Assembly: GCF_932276165.1 (NCBI RefSeq)
Contig: NC_064007.1
Span: 4,474,001 to 4,538,000, forward strand
Length of the DNA stretch: 64,000 nucleotides
From: Plutella xylostella
Lineage: Eukaryota; Arthropoda; Insecta; Lepidoptera; Plutellidae
Direction: 5' to 3'
Made by a program: the position numbers and the translations under genes. Below the pieces are notes generated by a model. It was given only the letters and a program-made list of their open reading frames with translations. It had not been told where the DNA came from and made no database searches. Positions 24,944 through 34,699 of the stretch are shown here, piece after piece; position 1 is the stretch's first letter, and the number at the start of each line of letters is the position of its first letter.

Positions 24944-25133
24944 ACAAACCACCAAAAGCACCAAAACCTAAAGATAGGTGCAGTTAGGTGCACATGTTTG
25001 TCAACAGCGAAGTGGGGCGCAGCATGTGCACTTAACTATTCTATTCTATTCTATTCTTAACCGCTCCTCCTCGCTTTCCTCGTCATCACACCTATCTTAA
25101 GGTTTTGGTGCTAGGGGTTTTGATGGTGTTGTG
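24944..25133. mobile_element. Inverted-repeat element of about 190 bp
   Basis: The left arm (CACCAAAACCTAAAGATAGG at about 24,960) pairs with the right arm (CCTATCTTAAGGTTTTGGTG at about 25,090), and outer parts CACCAAAA/TTTTGATGGTG also pair. Inside, a second pair GTGCACATG/CATGTGCAC brackets the centre, and (TATTC)n lies at about 25,036-25,058. No target duplication was resolved. Confidence 0.6.
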
Positions 25134-25231
25134 TAATTTTACACAGATTACGTGATATGATGGAATATTTTATGAGCTCTATGCTAAATGAAAGTATATT
25201 TTAATTGATATAATAATATGGAATGTATTTT

Positions 25232-25842
25232 ATCATCATCAGCCTATAATCATCCACTGCTGTACATAGGTTTCTCCCAAGGAGCGACACAACACTCGGA
25301 CCTCTGCCTTCCTAATCCAGCTACTACCGGCTACCTGCCTAAGCTTGCACATTTTGACAGCTATGTCGGTAACCTTAGTCCTGTGACGGATTATAACCTC
25401 TTTTCTGATACGATCCATTAGAGAAACCCCAAGCGAAGCTCTCTTCATAGCACGCTGAGTGACTTTAAATCGGTGGACCAGTCCCACTCTCAGTGTCTAC
25501 GTCTCTGCACCATACGTCATCACTAGCAGGGTGCACTGGTTGAAGACCTTTGTCTTCAGGCTCTGAGGAATGGCCGAGGAGCATATATATGTGACGATGA
25601 TTCCCGAATGCAGCCCAACCCAGTTAGATGCGCTTTTCAGCCTCCTTGTCGAAATTGCTTCTGCCTAGCCGAATAGTCTGCTTGAGGTAGACATATAGTT
25701 GTCTCACCAACGATCACCGGCTCCCGTTTGATGTGAACATTCTACATGACTTTCGTCTTGCCCAAGTTCATACCGAGGCCTACACGTTGGCAAGCAGCAT
25801 TTAGGCCACTTAGCATCCAGCTGAGTTCCTGCGGAGATGTAT
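25232..25842 (-). mobile_element. 5'-truncated RTE-clade LINE, decayed
   Basis: Read on the minus strand, the segment gives broken pieces of an RTE-type reverse transcriptase C-terminus: GMNLGKTKVM, then a KTKVFNQC-like region, a MTYGAETW-like region with changes, HRFKVTQRAMKRASLGVSL, MDRIRKEVI and TKVTDIA, ending with AYVQQW-like ETYVQQWMIIG and a TGATGATGA tail at the left. Stops and frameshifts are frequent. It also lies inside the inverted-repeat element, about 380 bp from the other LINE. Confidence 0.85.
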
Positions 25843-26130
25843 ATTCTATGCTATTCTATTATCTGCTGGGGGTGTAAGTACCTGCACCTGGCTCTCTCGA
25901 ATGGAACCTTTGTGCATATATCCAAGGTCTAAACTGCCTTTTTAATCTTGGACCATTTCCGACCACGCTGGTCCACTGAGGGTCGGTGGATTCACATATC
26001 TCTCTCACGATGTTTTCCTTCACCGTAAGAGCGATGGTATACATTATACTTAAATTGAAAAAACTAATTGGTACATGCCAGCGCCGAGATTTGCACCCGC
26101 ATCTCTGGCATGAGAAGCGGGCGCATGAGC
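25843..26130 (-). mobile_element. tRNA-derived SINE (family 2), copy
   Basis: The body matches the copies at 17,608 and 48,690 on the minus strand, with a (TAGAA)n-like tail at the left. The A-box region has a deletion: TAGCTCATGCGCCCGC here versus TAGCTCAGTCGGATAAGCGC at 48,980. It abuts the LINE fragment to its left. Confidence 0.85.
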
Positions 26131-26350
26131 TAAAACAGATCTTATTTATACATTACATTAATTATAATACTTATTTTGTGATTGTTATTGATAAATTATA
26201 CATTTAGTTTTTATACATCGCGATACGCGCCCGTTTTATCGAACTGCAAAAAGAGGTAATTTAACAAGTCCTGTAGGTAATTTCAATGATCGGTATTACC
26301 TATATTACAAAAGATGGTAAATATATTTTTATTTGCCTAATCATACATAC

Positions 26351-27105
26351 CATGGCGATGAAAACATATGTCACGGAAATGAATAAACTGGCCACGGAAA
26401 TGAATAACCTGGCCACGGAAATTAATAACCAGGCCACGGCAATGAATACACATTATTTTACAAGACATGGCGATGACATTTTTTTCATTGCCGTGACTTT
26501 TTTTTCATTTCCATAGCAAATTTTGGCCACGGAAACCACGGAAATGAAAGCATGGCGATGAAAATCAAGCCATTAAATATAAATAACGAAAAAAGTATTA
26601 ACTATTCGGAGAAACAAACACTTTATAAGACAAATATTTTCTAAATGCTTTCTTTTGAATGCTTACTCAAGAAGACAAACTTAATTTTATAGAAGTTATA
26701 TCTATCCACGGCGATGAAAGAAAAAATGTCCAGTGACCAAAAACAAATATAACTTTCACTATAGCGCGAAAACGTGGGCACCTGTGTACCTCTTTCCACG
26801 TCGAGTAGTTAGGCAAAACTTGTAAAAAACGATTAGCGCACCGAGGGGGGGGACTCAAGTTCATAGATAAAACAATATCCTTGATCATGTTTAGGTCACG
26901 GCGATGAAATGTAGTTCTGGGACACATGAATTTTCACTTACCGTTCGTTATATTCTTTATTTATTTGAATAAATGTATTTCGTAACAATACTTTAACTAT
27001 TAATGTATCAAATGAAACTAAGTTTAAATCTAAACACTCAATATTTTTTCATCAATGAAGAATAATACAAAACGAGATGACCTGGGGACTAACACGGCAA
27101 TGAAA
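26351..27105 (+). repeat. 21-bp-phased motif cluster, right, plus scattered copies
   Basis: Five copies of CAYGGMRATGAA start at 26,351, 26,372, 26,393, 26,414 and 26,435, exactly 21 bp apart. Others lie at 26,466, 26,537, 26,551, 26,707, 26,897 and 27,093, with two in inverted orientation near 26,484 and 26,503. The 26,466 and 26,484 copies face each other and could form a hairpin. An open frame here encodes a 7-residue repeat only because 21 is a multiple of three; the left cluster is not in that frame. Confidence 0.85.
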
Positions 27106-27393
27106 GATTCGGAGGTTTGATATTTTTTTGTAAAGTATCCATTAATCCTAATGATAAAATATTTAGTGCTTCATATAGATTACTATTCCACATAACCGGA
27201 AAAAAATATAAGAAAATTATAACTTTGTTTTTTAGTACCGATTTCATTGATGCCACGCAAATTTTGGCCGCGGGAAATTCACCCATGAATAAACGAAATT
27301 TGTTTTTAGTTTTAGTGACAATTCACCTCTGCGTCTGCAAAGTGATTCACTTTGTGATTTGTCAATTTAATTAATTACTCTTCGCAGTCAGTA

Positions 27394-27970
27394 TGGAAAG
27401 TCACTTAACCATGTTCAAAAAGGCGGAGATAATCGTATTTATATGAACAAAACATTACAATTAGTGAAATCGCAAGACGTTTAACGGTAAGTAACATAGA
27501 ATTGTAAATATTTTATTTGACTGTTAGAATATTTGTATTTGTATAAGCTAAGTATTTGTTTTTTTTTGTTTGCAGAGGAGAACTGTTCAATTATGGGTTC
27601 ACCGATACGCAGATTCGGGACATGTAGACAGTAGTCGTCTATACGGATGCATCACCACGCCATCGAGATATCGTAGCTGCACATAGCGCTGATCCGTTCT
27701 GCAGCACCCGTTCTACGGCCACAACACATAATCTATCCCTACAAACCGTACGGGTTCACTTGCGTGCTGCTGGGTTGCGGTGTCGGAAGCCGACGAAGAA
27801 AATTGCTCTAACCGATCAGATCCGACGAAACAGAGTGCGTTTTGCGACTGACTATTTTAAACTTTGATTGGTGCAACAATGTGGTGATATTTAGTGATGA
27901 AAAGTCCTTTAAGTCAGACAAGGGTGGACGTAAGACATTATGGCGAAAAAGTGGTGAAAATTATAATTAT
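27394..27970 (+). pseudogene. Broken Tc1-like transposase with an intron
   Basis: This is a decayed transposase of the IS630-Tc1-mariner superfamily, which cuts DNA at TA sites. The first piece ends ISEIARRLT (helix-turn-helix region). A GTAAGT...TTTGCAG intron follows (27,487-27,575, 89 nt). The reading then resumes in frame as RRTVQLWVHRYADSGHVDS. After a frameshift near 27,660 the next piece runs DIVAAHSADPFCSTRSTA, then LSLQTVRVHLRAAGLRCRKP, to FATDYFKL and a stop. A second frameshift leads to DWCNNVVIFSDEKSFKSD and TLWRKSG, which carries the first catalytic Asp of the DDE triad. The rest, with the other two acidic residues, is missing. It cannot be active. Confidence 0.9.
27487..27575 (+). 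other. Probable intron in the transposase remnant
   Basis: The sequence begins GTAAGT and ends with a T-rich tract and TTTGCAG. Removing it joins two open pieces in the same frame inside the helix-turn-helix region. Confidence 0.7.
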
Positions 27971-28440
27971 TGGGGTTAGCTCAGTAATTTTTATTTTTCC
28001 ATTTGTATAAGATTTTAGTTATTTTGTTAAAGACTTATTATTATTTACAATTATGGGTAAGCCAATGTGTTAATGATGTTATTGTTACTGAGGTTGGAAT
28101 AAGTTATCTTATTTCTAGCTAATTAACATGTTGATTCATATAACTAATGACTTGCCTATTTACTTTAGTAAAACAGCCAGTCCATCCTTTTCTGATGTTT
28201 ATTATGATTTAAAACTGCTTATTGAAAATGTTCCTTATTAATATAAACTACAACTATGTTTTAAAACGAAAAACAACTAAAACGTAACATCCTTAATGTT
28301 TATGTTACGGCAAGAATAAATTTGGTAATTTTAACACTTAATAACTTGTTTCATTTACTTTCTGTGTTGCTTTTATTCGTATATACTACAATACTATTAT
28401 TAACCATCTTAAAAATAAATTAAATCTATAAAAAAAAAAC
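27971..28440. other. AT-rich segment of the inverted-repeat element
   Basis: No coding sequence or repeat is recognised between the truncated transposase and the right-arm tRNA-like module. Confidence 0.4.
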
Positions 28441-28530
28441 AAAAAAGGAATATTGTAAAGTTCAGTGGGATTTGAACCACCATATCGATTATTGTAAGTC
28501 TTGTATCATACCAACTGAGCCATTCAATCT
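28441..28530 (-). ncRNA. tRNA-like Pol III module, right arm
   Basis: On the minus strand an A box TGGCTCAGTTGG (28,511-28,522) and a B box GGTTCAAATCC (28,468-28,478) sit at tRNA spacing. Runs of six and nine T follow at 28,446-28,441 and 28,439-28,431. The acceptor strands do not pair well, so a functional tRNA is unlikely. The module mirrors the left-arm one in position and direction, transcribing inward, but has a different sequence between the boxes. Confidence 0.5.
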
Positions 28531-28717
28531 ATTACAATGCCTTGCAAAATTTTGCTTCATATCATAAAAACAATGAATCATTGTCACTGGCACAACTACA
28601 TGCTTACAATATCCGTGTGTGGGTTGCCCAGAACTAAATAATTACGTCGACGTCGCTGACACACACATACACTACCTACGTTAGTGTGCCCTGCCAACCA
28701 TTTAACGTTGCCGTGTG

Positions 28718-29226
28718 TACCTTTGCCAATAGTTACAAATTCAAACCAACATATTGTTGTGTCTTTACAATAGAGTTCAAAGTTTCCATAATCTGCGAAC
28801 TGTTCTGAACAATAACAAAGCATTAACTCTCACCAACATCTTTTTCCCTTATATTGAACCGAAACGCTAAGCTCGCCGACTGCTGGTGATGGCTTCGGAA
28901 ATTTATGGCGCTCGGTACTTAGCACAATACGATCCTAATTCTAAACTCTACATCCTTGGTTGCTGGAACATTTTAACTGTGTTCCTTACTAGACGATAAA
29001 GCCGTCTGGGCTCTAGTCGGGTGGAAGAAAGTGTCGAAGCCACGCGATGTAAGACCGTGTTGGAATTCTCAACCTCCGCGCGAATTAGTGACTGGTTTAC
29101 AATGTTTGGGTAAAGGATGTCTGTGGGATAAAAATTATGCTGACTCTTCTGTCCGTCTCTAAAATGTTGTGTTACAAAAGTTCTGTAGTAGGTAACTCAT
29201 CTTTCTGAACAGTTTTTCCGAACATA
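28718..29226. other. Unassigned spacer
   Basis: No gene or element is recognised. Confidence 0.4.
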
Positions 29227-29228
29227 TA

Positions 29229-29489
29229 CAGGGTGTTGCAAAATTGGTATACTAAGCCGAAACCTACATGTGCAGCTTGGTATATCTAAGCCCGAAACTG
29301 AAATCAGAATTTGGAAATTCGTAAAAAAATAATCATTTTCCATAGTAAAAAGTCACGTGACCAACAAAGTTTCTATGGAAAATGTTTTATTTTTCGCGAA
29401 TTTTTAAATTCTGATTTCAGTTTCGGGCTTAGATATACCATGCTGAACATGTAGGTTTCGGCTTAGTATACCCTTTTTGCAACACCCTG
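29229..29489. mobile_element. 261-bp foldback MITE, TA-flanked
   Basis: The ends CAGGGTGTTGCAAAATTGGT and their complement are followed by long inverted arms (for example AAGCCCGAAACTGAAATCAG and CTGATTTCAGTTTCGGGCTT) around a small centre near TGGTCACGTGAC. TA flanks both sides. The arms cover nearly the whole element, so it can fold into one hairpin. The TA target fits Tc1/mariner-type mobilisation. Confidence 0.85.
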
Positions 29490-29491
29490 TA

Positions 29492-31855
29492 TAGTGATAC
29501 AAACACTTTTTAAAGACTTGTGTAGGTAGGTATGTATGTATGGTGATCTATGAAACCTTTGACTGATCCGAATGCAGAATCCAGAAATGTCATTCCTTGA
29601 ACTGTGTCAGAAATACCTTCATTATTGTCTTGCATTTTTTACCATCGGTAACATTATTTACCGCATTCGAATTTCGAAAACCTTGTAGTAAAGTTCAAGA
29701 AGTCACAGCTTGTAGCCATTACTAAACCCTGTACTAGCTAACGGGATACCAAGAGGCGCTGCTGAACTCTCGTTTTATGTTAATTAGTTAATGTTCGAGC
29801 TGCAGCGAAACACTTTAATGTTATTCAAATAAAATATAGCTTTGCCCTTAGGCGACCGAACGGCACCAATATTGAAAGTAGTAGCGTCTCTACATGACAA
29901 GAAAACTCTGAACTATCGACGGGCTTAAATTATTAGAGAAAATAGAAATATTAATCAGCGTGAATTAAAAAAAATCTCTATAACCTTGTCAGAGGAAAGC
30001 AGTATATAACTTGCGCCAGTGTCAGATAAAAACCAAAGAGAATATTTCACAGTCACCCGGACGCCGCAAACAGCCATAACTTACCTGCACTTTACGTGGA
30101 TAGTAAAATGAGTCCTAGATAAAGCACAAAAAGTCGATATTCAATTACAAACACCGCGAAAGTAAACATAAATCTTCAGGAAACAGATCTGGAACAATGT
30201 ATCACTTGGTTTTGCACGGTAGGAGCAAATGTTAAGGCGATTTTTTTCAACAATCAATTTTTTGTTTTATAATTATTATAAATGCATAAAACATTTTGTC
30301 TTTAACTGGTGTCCTTAAAGTAATGAAGAAAAAAGACATACTGTCTAGGAAAAAAAGACATACCTAGACAGTGTCATAAAAAAAAAATATATATTGGTGC
30401 TCTAATAAACTTTTTTGGTTTGGCACTTGTTTCTATTGCAAAGTTAATTTTGTTTTTTACTATTAATTATGCTAAATACACACATAGACACACATACAAC
30501 ATTGTTTACTTTTTAAGAAAGTCTTAATAAATGCAAAACCTTTGCCATCGCGTATAAAGCTTATTATCATTCCGAATGTCTTACATAGATACCTATATTG
30601 ATTTTGAGCCAACGCAAACATTGCCATTTTGTTTAATGATGTACCCAACCCAGACCCAAACCAATAAGAATAACAATGAACGAATATATTTACTTTCCTA
30701 ATATTGATCCCCTCAACTTTCTGACCTTGACAGTTTAACAACTTTGAATAGTACAACTATATATCTATACTGTGAGATTAAAACTATCACCATTAGTGCA
30801 AAGTTTACTGCCTCAGCTGGTAGTTTATTGTTTTAATCAAGATAAATGCTTTTAAAGTAAGTAAATTGTCTTTGACCTTCGTTCTAAATCACTTTGTAAT
30901 TACTTTTTTTGTGAATTTTAATCAAACTTGGTTTTACTATTTTTTCATTATTTTACTTTTGAAAGTGTCACAGGTCAGGGATCATATTTGAAAGTATTTT
31001 TTAAGATTATACCTCAATTTTTGTAATATATTTATCATTCATTCCTTGAAACGTACAACGTCAGTAAGTTACGTAAATTTGTTAGACTATATAAGTATGT
31101 AGTATATTAGAATAAAACATGAATTATATTCCGTTATGCAGCGCCTTAACCATCTTAAAACGGGAGCATTTCTTTAAATGCATTTCCACTGCCACTGTTA
31201 TCTCGGTTTAATGTATGTGCATCCCTTTCTCACTTGCAGTCGGCAATGCAAAGTGTGGTGCTTTCCTGCTCTCATTTGTTTATTTATTGGTACAGAACTT
31301 GTACCGAAAGGTTTCGAGACAAAATGTATGGCCTTGTATCGCCAGCTTCTTTTTAAGGTTAGATTTTTGGTAGCCATTTTGAAATCCATAGTTTTTCTTA
31401 TTTACCTACTTGCTTATATCAATTGTAGTATTTCCATCCTATAACTATTGTCAGGTAGTATGGTACTTATACAGCGTCTTCTATAACACGTGAATTTCAT
31501 CTGCCATAGCCATGTGGTAGTTATAACTTTTACCTACACTAAGAGAACAACTTGTTTCAAGAAAAAACCTGTAAATTCCTTGCCACCATCCACGGTCCGC
31601 TTGGACCATCAACTCGGACTCACATACGCGATATAATAAAACACTTATCCACCCATTTGACCGTAGTCGGCTAAACCAATGTTTGTCGCCCTCTAGCAAA
31701 CCAAACAATAAAATTCATAGCTCACGCGGATATTTGATCTCGACACTTCTTTTTGTTTACTTCGTATATGTCCAACAGTCTTTGTAAGCATAATTCCTTG
31801 CGGCAATTAATAGTAAACTCTATCCCGTTGTGTTTACGACACATACTAGTAGTCT
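29492..31855. other. Unassigned DNA
   Basis: No gene is supported. A small hairpin with 10-bp arms (ACTGTCTAGG/CCTAGACAGT) lies at 30,340-30,372. Open frames at 30.5-30.8, 31.2-31.4 and 31.5-31.7 kb have no recognised motifs. Confidence 0.4.
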
Positions 31856-31856
31856 A

Positions 31857-31940
31857 AGGTCCAATTTCTCCATAGTCGGTAAGAGCATAACCAGGAATTA
31901 GAGGTCGGTTAGATAACCGACCATGGAGAAATTGGGGCTA
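31857..31940 (+). mobile_element. PIF/Harbinger-like MITE, copy 3, internally deleted
   Basis: Both terminal inverted repeats are present (CCAATTTCTCCATAGTCGGT and its complement) with TAA outside each end, but most of the interior is missing, leaving about 84 bp. Confidence 0.8.
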
Positions 31941-34545
31941 AAGCCGACTAAATCTAGGACGGAGACCTTTTCCGAAAATGTCGTAAGTGACAATCAGACG
32001 TCCCGTGTCCCATGTGTAGCGTACTTAATAAAGGGCCGCGAATAGGGTTTATTACCCTATAAAGAAGTTGCTGTAATGTCATGGGGTAAACAGGCCAAAT
32101 GATGAAATGTCGTAAACTTTAAGTTAGCGACTGAAATTATCGTAACTTATTTTATTATTCATATCGTAGTCTTTAGTCGGCAATCATTTTGTCTATGTGA
32201 ATTCAAAAGTCCATATAGTGAAATAATGAATTCAAAGTAGTCTAATAATGAATTTGAAGTGTAGGTAGGTACATTATTTTAATCACAAAAAGATACAAGG
32301 AACAGATGCTTAGCGCTGTCAAATACCTTTTTATGTGATTTTTATTGTGTCAAACTCGTTTTAAACCTTATTTCCCTAAACTTTGTGCTAATACAGACAG
32401 AGACTATCTTAGTACTTGCCGGAGTTATGTTGTTTCTATTCAACTAAGAACCTTAATACTATCAAACCCTTAGCCCAACAGTCAGTCACTAACAACTGCA
32501 TACCATCTTCTAACTAAAACTCCACCGAAAAAAGCGATCATTTGGGTGCCTATTGATAAATTTTTCATTCAGTCGGCGCGTCGTCGGCTAGCTGCCCCTT
32601 GCAGGTCAAAACCCTTTCCAAGAACAGCAGAAAAACAACAAAGCACTTGTGTGCGCCAGTGTACATTCAGCAAACACCGGGGCGGCAAATATTTGTCTTC
32701 TGACGCTTGATAGATATGCGTTGTGCGCGACTGTACGCTCCTTCTTGCTAATATTAATTTTATATTGTTTTTTTATATGTTGTCCTTCGTGGTCGTTTTG
32801 ATTTCACTGCTTTTTGCTTTTTTCCACTATCGGTAACTTCCACTCTACATTTAAGTATGCAGTTCTAAGTTAGTACTTCCTATGTTCAACAAAATTTCAT
32901 AAAAATACTAAGGTCAAAGGTTTATTCTCAGTTTAGGTACACTCATCGAGTCCTCCAGTGTACCGTGAAATCCCAAATAATTCAAGCTTTTATTGAAAAT
33001 GATACATCAAACGGATTTTTGAGGATATTTTGTTGTGAAAATGTAGGGTAGTCGATTATTTCTTACGAAATGTCTAAACATCGTTCAGAGAGGATTTTCT
33101 ATCTGAAGCGGAAATGAACCGTTCAGACTTCCGGATTTGTCCAATATATTTACATACTAGTAGATTATTACCTAAGCATCGGCATCGCATACTATACCTA
33201 TTAGCAGTAAAGGTTTTACTTTAGACATAAAAATGTCTAAATTAAAATATATTTTTCATATAAAAATGAATTAAAATATCTAGATTTTTTACCAAAGGTC
33301 AACTAAGACGTACAAGATGGTAACAAATCGATGAAATGTTACGCATTTTTTCCAACATCGTTTTGCTGTTAGTCGATATAAATATTATAGGGCCGTAATT
33401 GTCGTCCGTATTTGGAAACATATTTCGAGGAAACGCTTTGATACATTTTGTATTATGACTATGAATATAATACATAATTTTTTTATAATGGTTTCGCAAG
33501 TTTGAAATACTTAATGATGTTTTAAAACATAGACAATAATAGGAAAACGAAATACAACTTGCAGTATACATCTTAGTAGATTTTTTATGAGTTAATGTTT
33601 AAAAAAAACATAGCGTATTGATTTTATACAAACATGCATACACAACACAGTGTATTCATACATAATTTTGTACGCTGGATCTCTATAAAAATATGTAAGT
33701 ACATAATATCTACTCGTGTAGGAATAGTAATGATAACTGTAGATTGAGCCAGAAATAGATACTTAGTCCATGTCGGGACCCTATATTAGGGGGCTATTGT
33801 AACCTAATATTCTAGCCTCTAGACCAGTTTCTAATGTCAGTCCAAAATGGGAATCAGACAAGACTCCCCCTTAAGGCAGGAAATTGTAGCCTCTTTCTCT
33901 CAATACACAACGTTCGCCGACACTAGTGATGTACCCATTGTTGTTATTAACCATCGAAAAAAATATATTATTATTATTACAAGATGTAATTGTTTATATA
34001 TGCGGTTCTTAAAACCAATAGGTTTGTCAACTGCATTTTAAGTATCGACTTCTAGTGGACAGAACTACACCTCGAATATTGGCGGGGGATTTAGGTAGGT
34101 ATTTGTTCTTGAGTCTACTATGTTAAATTTATGTGTTCTTTATCTTGTTACTATGAAAATGAGTTCTCGGTGTTCATATTTTTTAACAGAATTATCACAT
34201 CGTTTCAATTTTGAAGACAAAAACTTGAAATTTTATCGATAGCTAAAATCATCGTCTGTGGCACAACACTAGACATCCGCCATTTTGACTCTGGACATAA
34301 CCAGGCTTCCCTTATAGAGGCGAAGTTGATTTCTGTATGACATTTCCCGAGTACCAAGTACGAACTGCATGTTTAAATGATTTTAGACATTTGAATAAGA
34401 TAATAACATAAGAGAAGAAGATATTATTTCAGAACTGCATGTTGCATAGTTTATAATTTGTGCAAAACATAAAAAATATAAATACCTATACAAATAAGGC
34501 ATGTTATGCAAGATTAAATCAATATTATAAGTGATTGATGAAGAT
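31941..34545. other. Unassigned DNA
   Basis: No gene is supported. A GC-richer patch lies at about 32,540-32,720 and might be a conserved non-coding element. Confidence 0.35.
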
Positions 34546-34548
34546 GTC

Positions 34549-34692
34549 CTCTGGCCGATACGGCTACGGCGACTGCTGCTGGTTGGGGTTGCGCCTTAGA
34601 TGCGCACGGAAATGGCTGATGTAGCCAATCTTCTTGAGAAAAGTCGTCCACACTCAGGATATGTTAGTGTGCCGTTCACATAGTTGTACGGT
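34549..34692 (-). pseudogene. Decayed C2H2 zinc-finger coding fragment
   Basis: On the minus strand one frame reads YNYVNGTLTYPECGRLFSR; after a one-base shift the next reads KIGYISHFRAHLRRNPNQQQ and soon stops. Together they outline a C2H2 finger in which the first zinc-binding Cys is Tyr, while the second Cys and both His remain. Fingers of this form commonly end lepidopteran LINE-type polyproteins, so a retroelement origin is more likely than a host gene, but both are possible. No flanking coding sequence is recognisable. Confidence 0.6.
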
Positions 34693-34699
34693 ATGTATA

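Larger units (their letters stand above)
23346..28717. mobile_element. 5.37-kb TA-flanked inverted-repeat element with Tc1-like remnant (inferred)
   Basis: The left end CACACGGCAACATCAAATGG and the right end (read on minus) CACACGGCAACGTTAAATGG are inverted copies that continue through GGCAGGGCACACTAACGTAG. TA lies immediately outside both (23,344-23,345 and 28,718-28,719), the target duplication of Tc1/mariner elements. Further in, both arms share GAAGCAAAATTT and then a tRNA-like module. The interior holds phased CACGGCAATGAAA-type motifs, a decayed Tc1-like transposase and nested LINEs, a SINE and an inverted-repeat element. An alternative is two independent short elements in opposite orientation that happen to flank a Tc1 scrap. 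Confidence 0.6.

Noticed and set aside
26286..26516. Open frame encoding a 7-residue repeat (ATEMNNL-like)
   Set aside because: It results from the 21-bp spacing of DNA motifs. The left cluster has the same motifs in a different frame and two motifs are inverted, so selection is not on protein.
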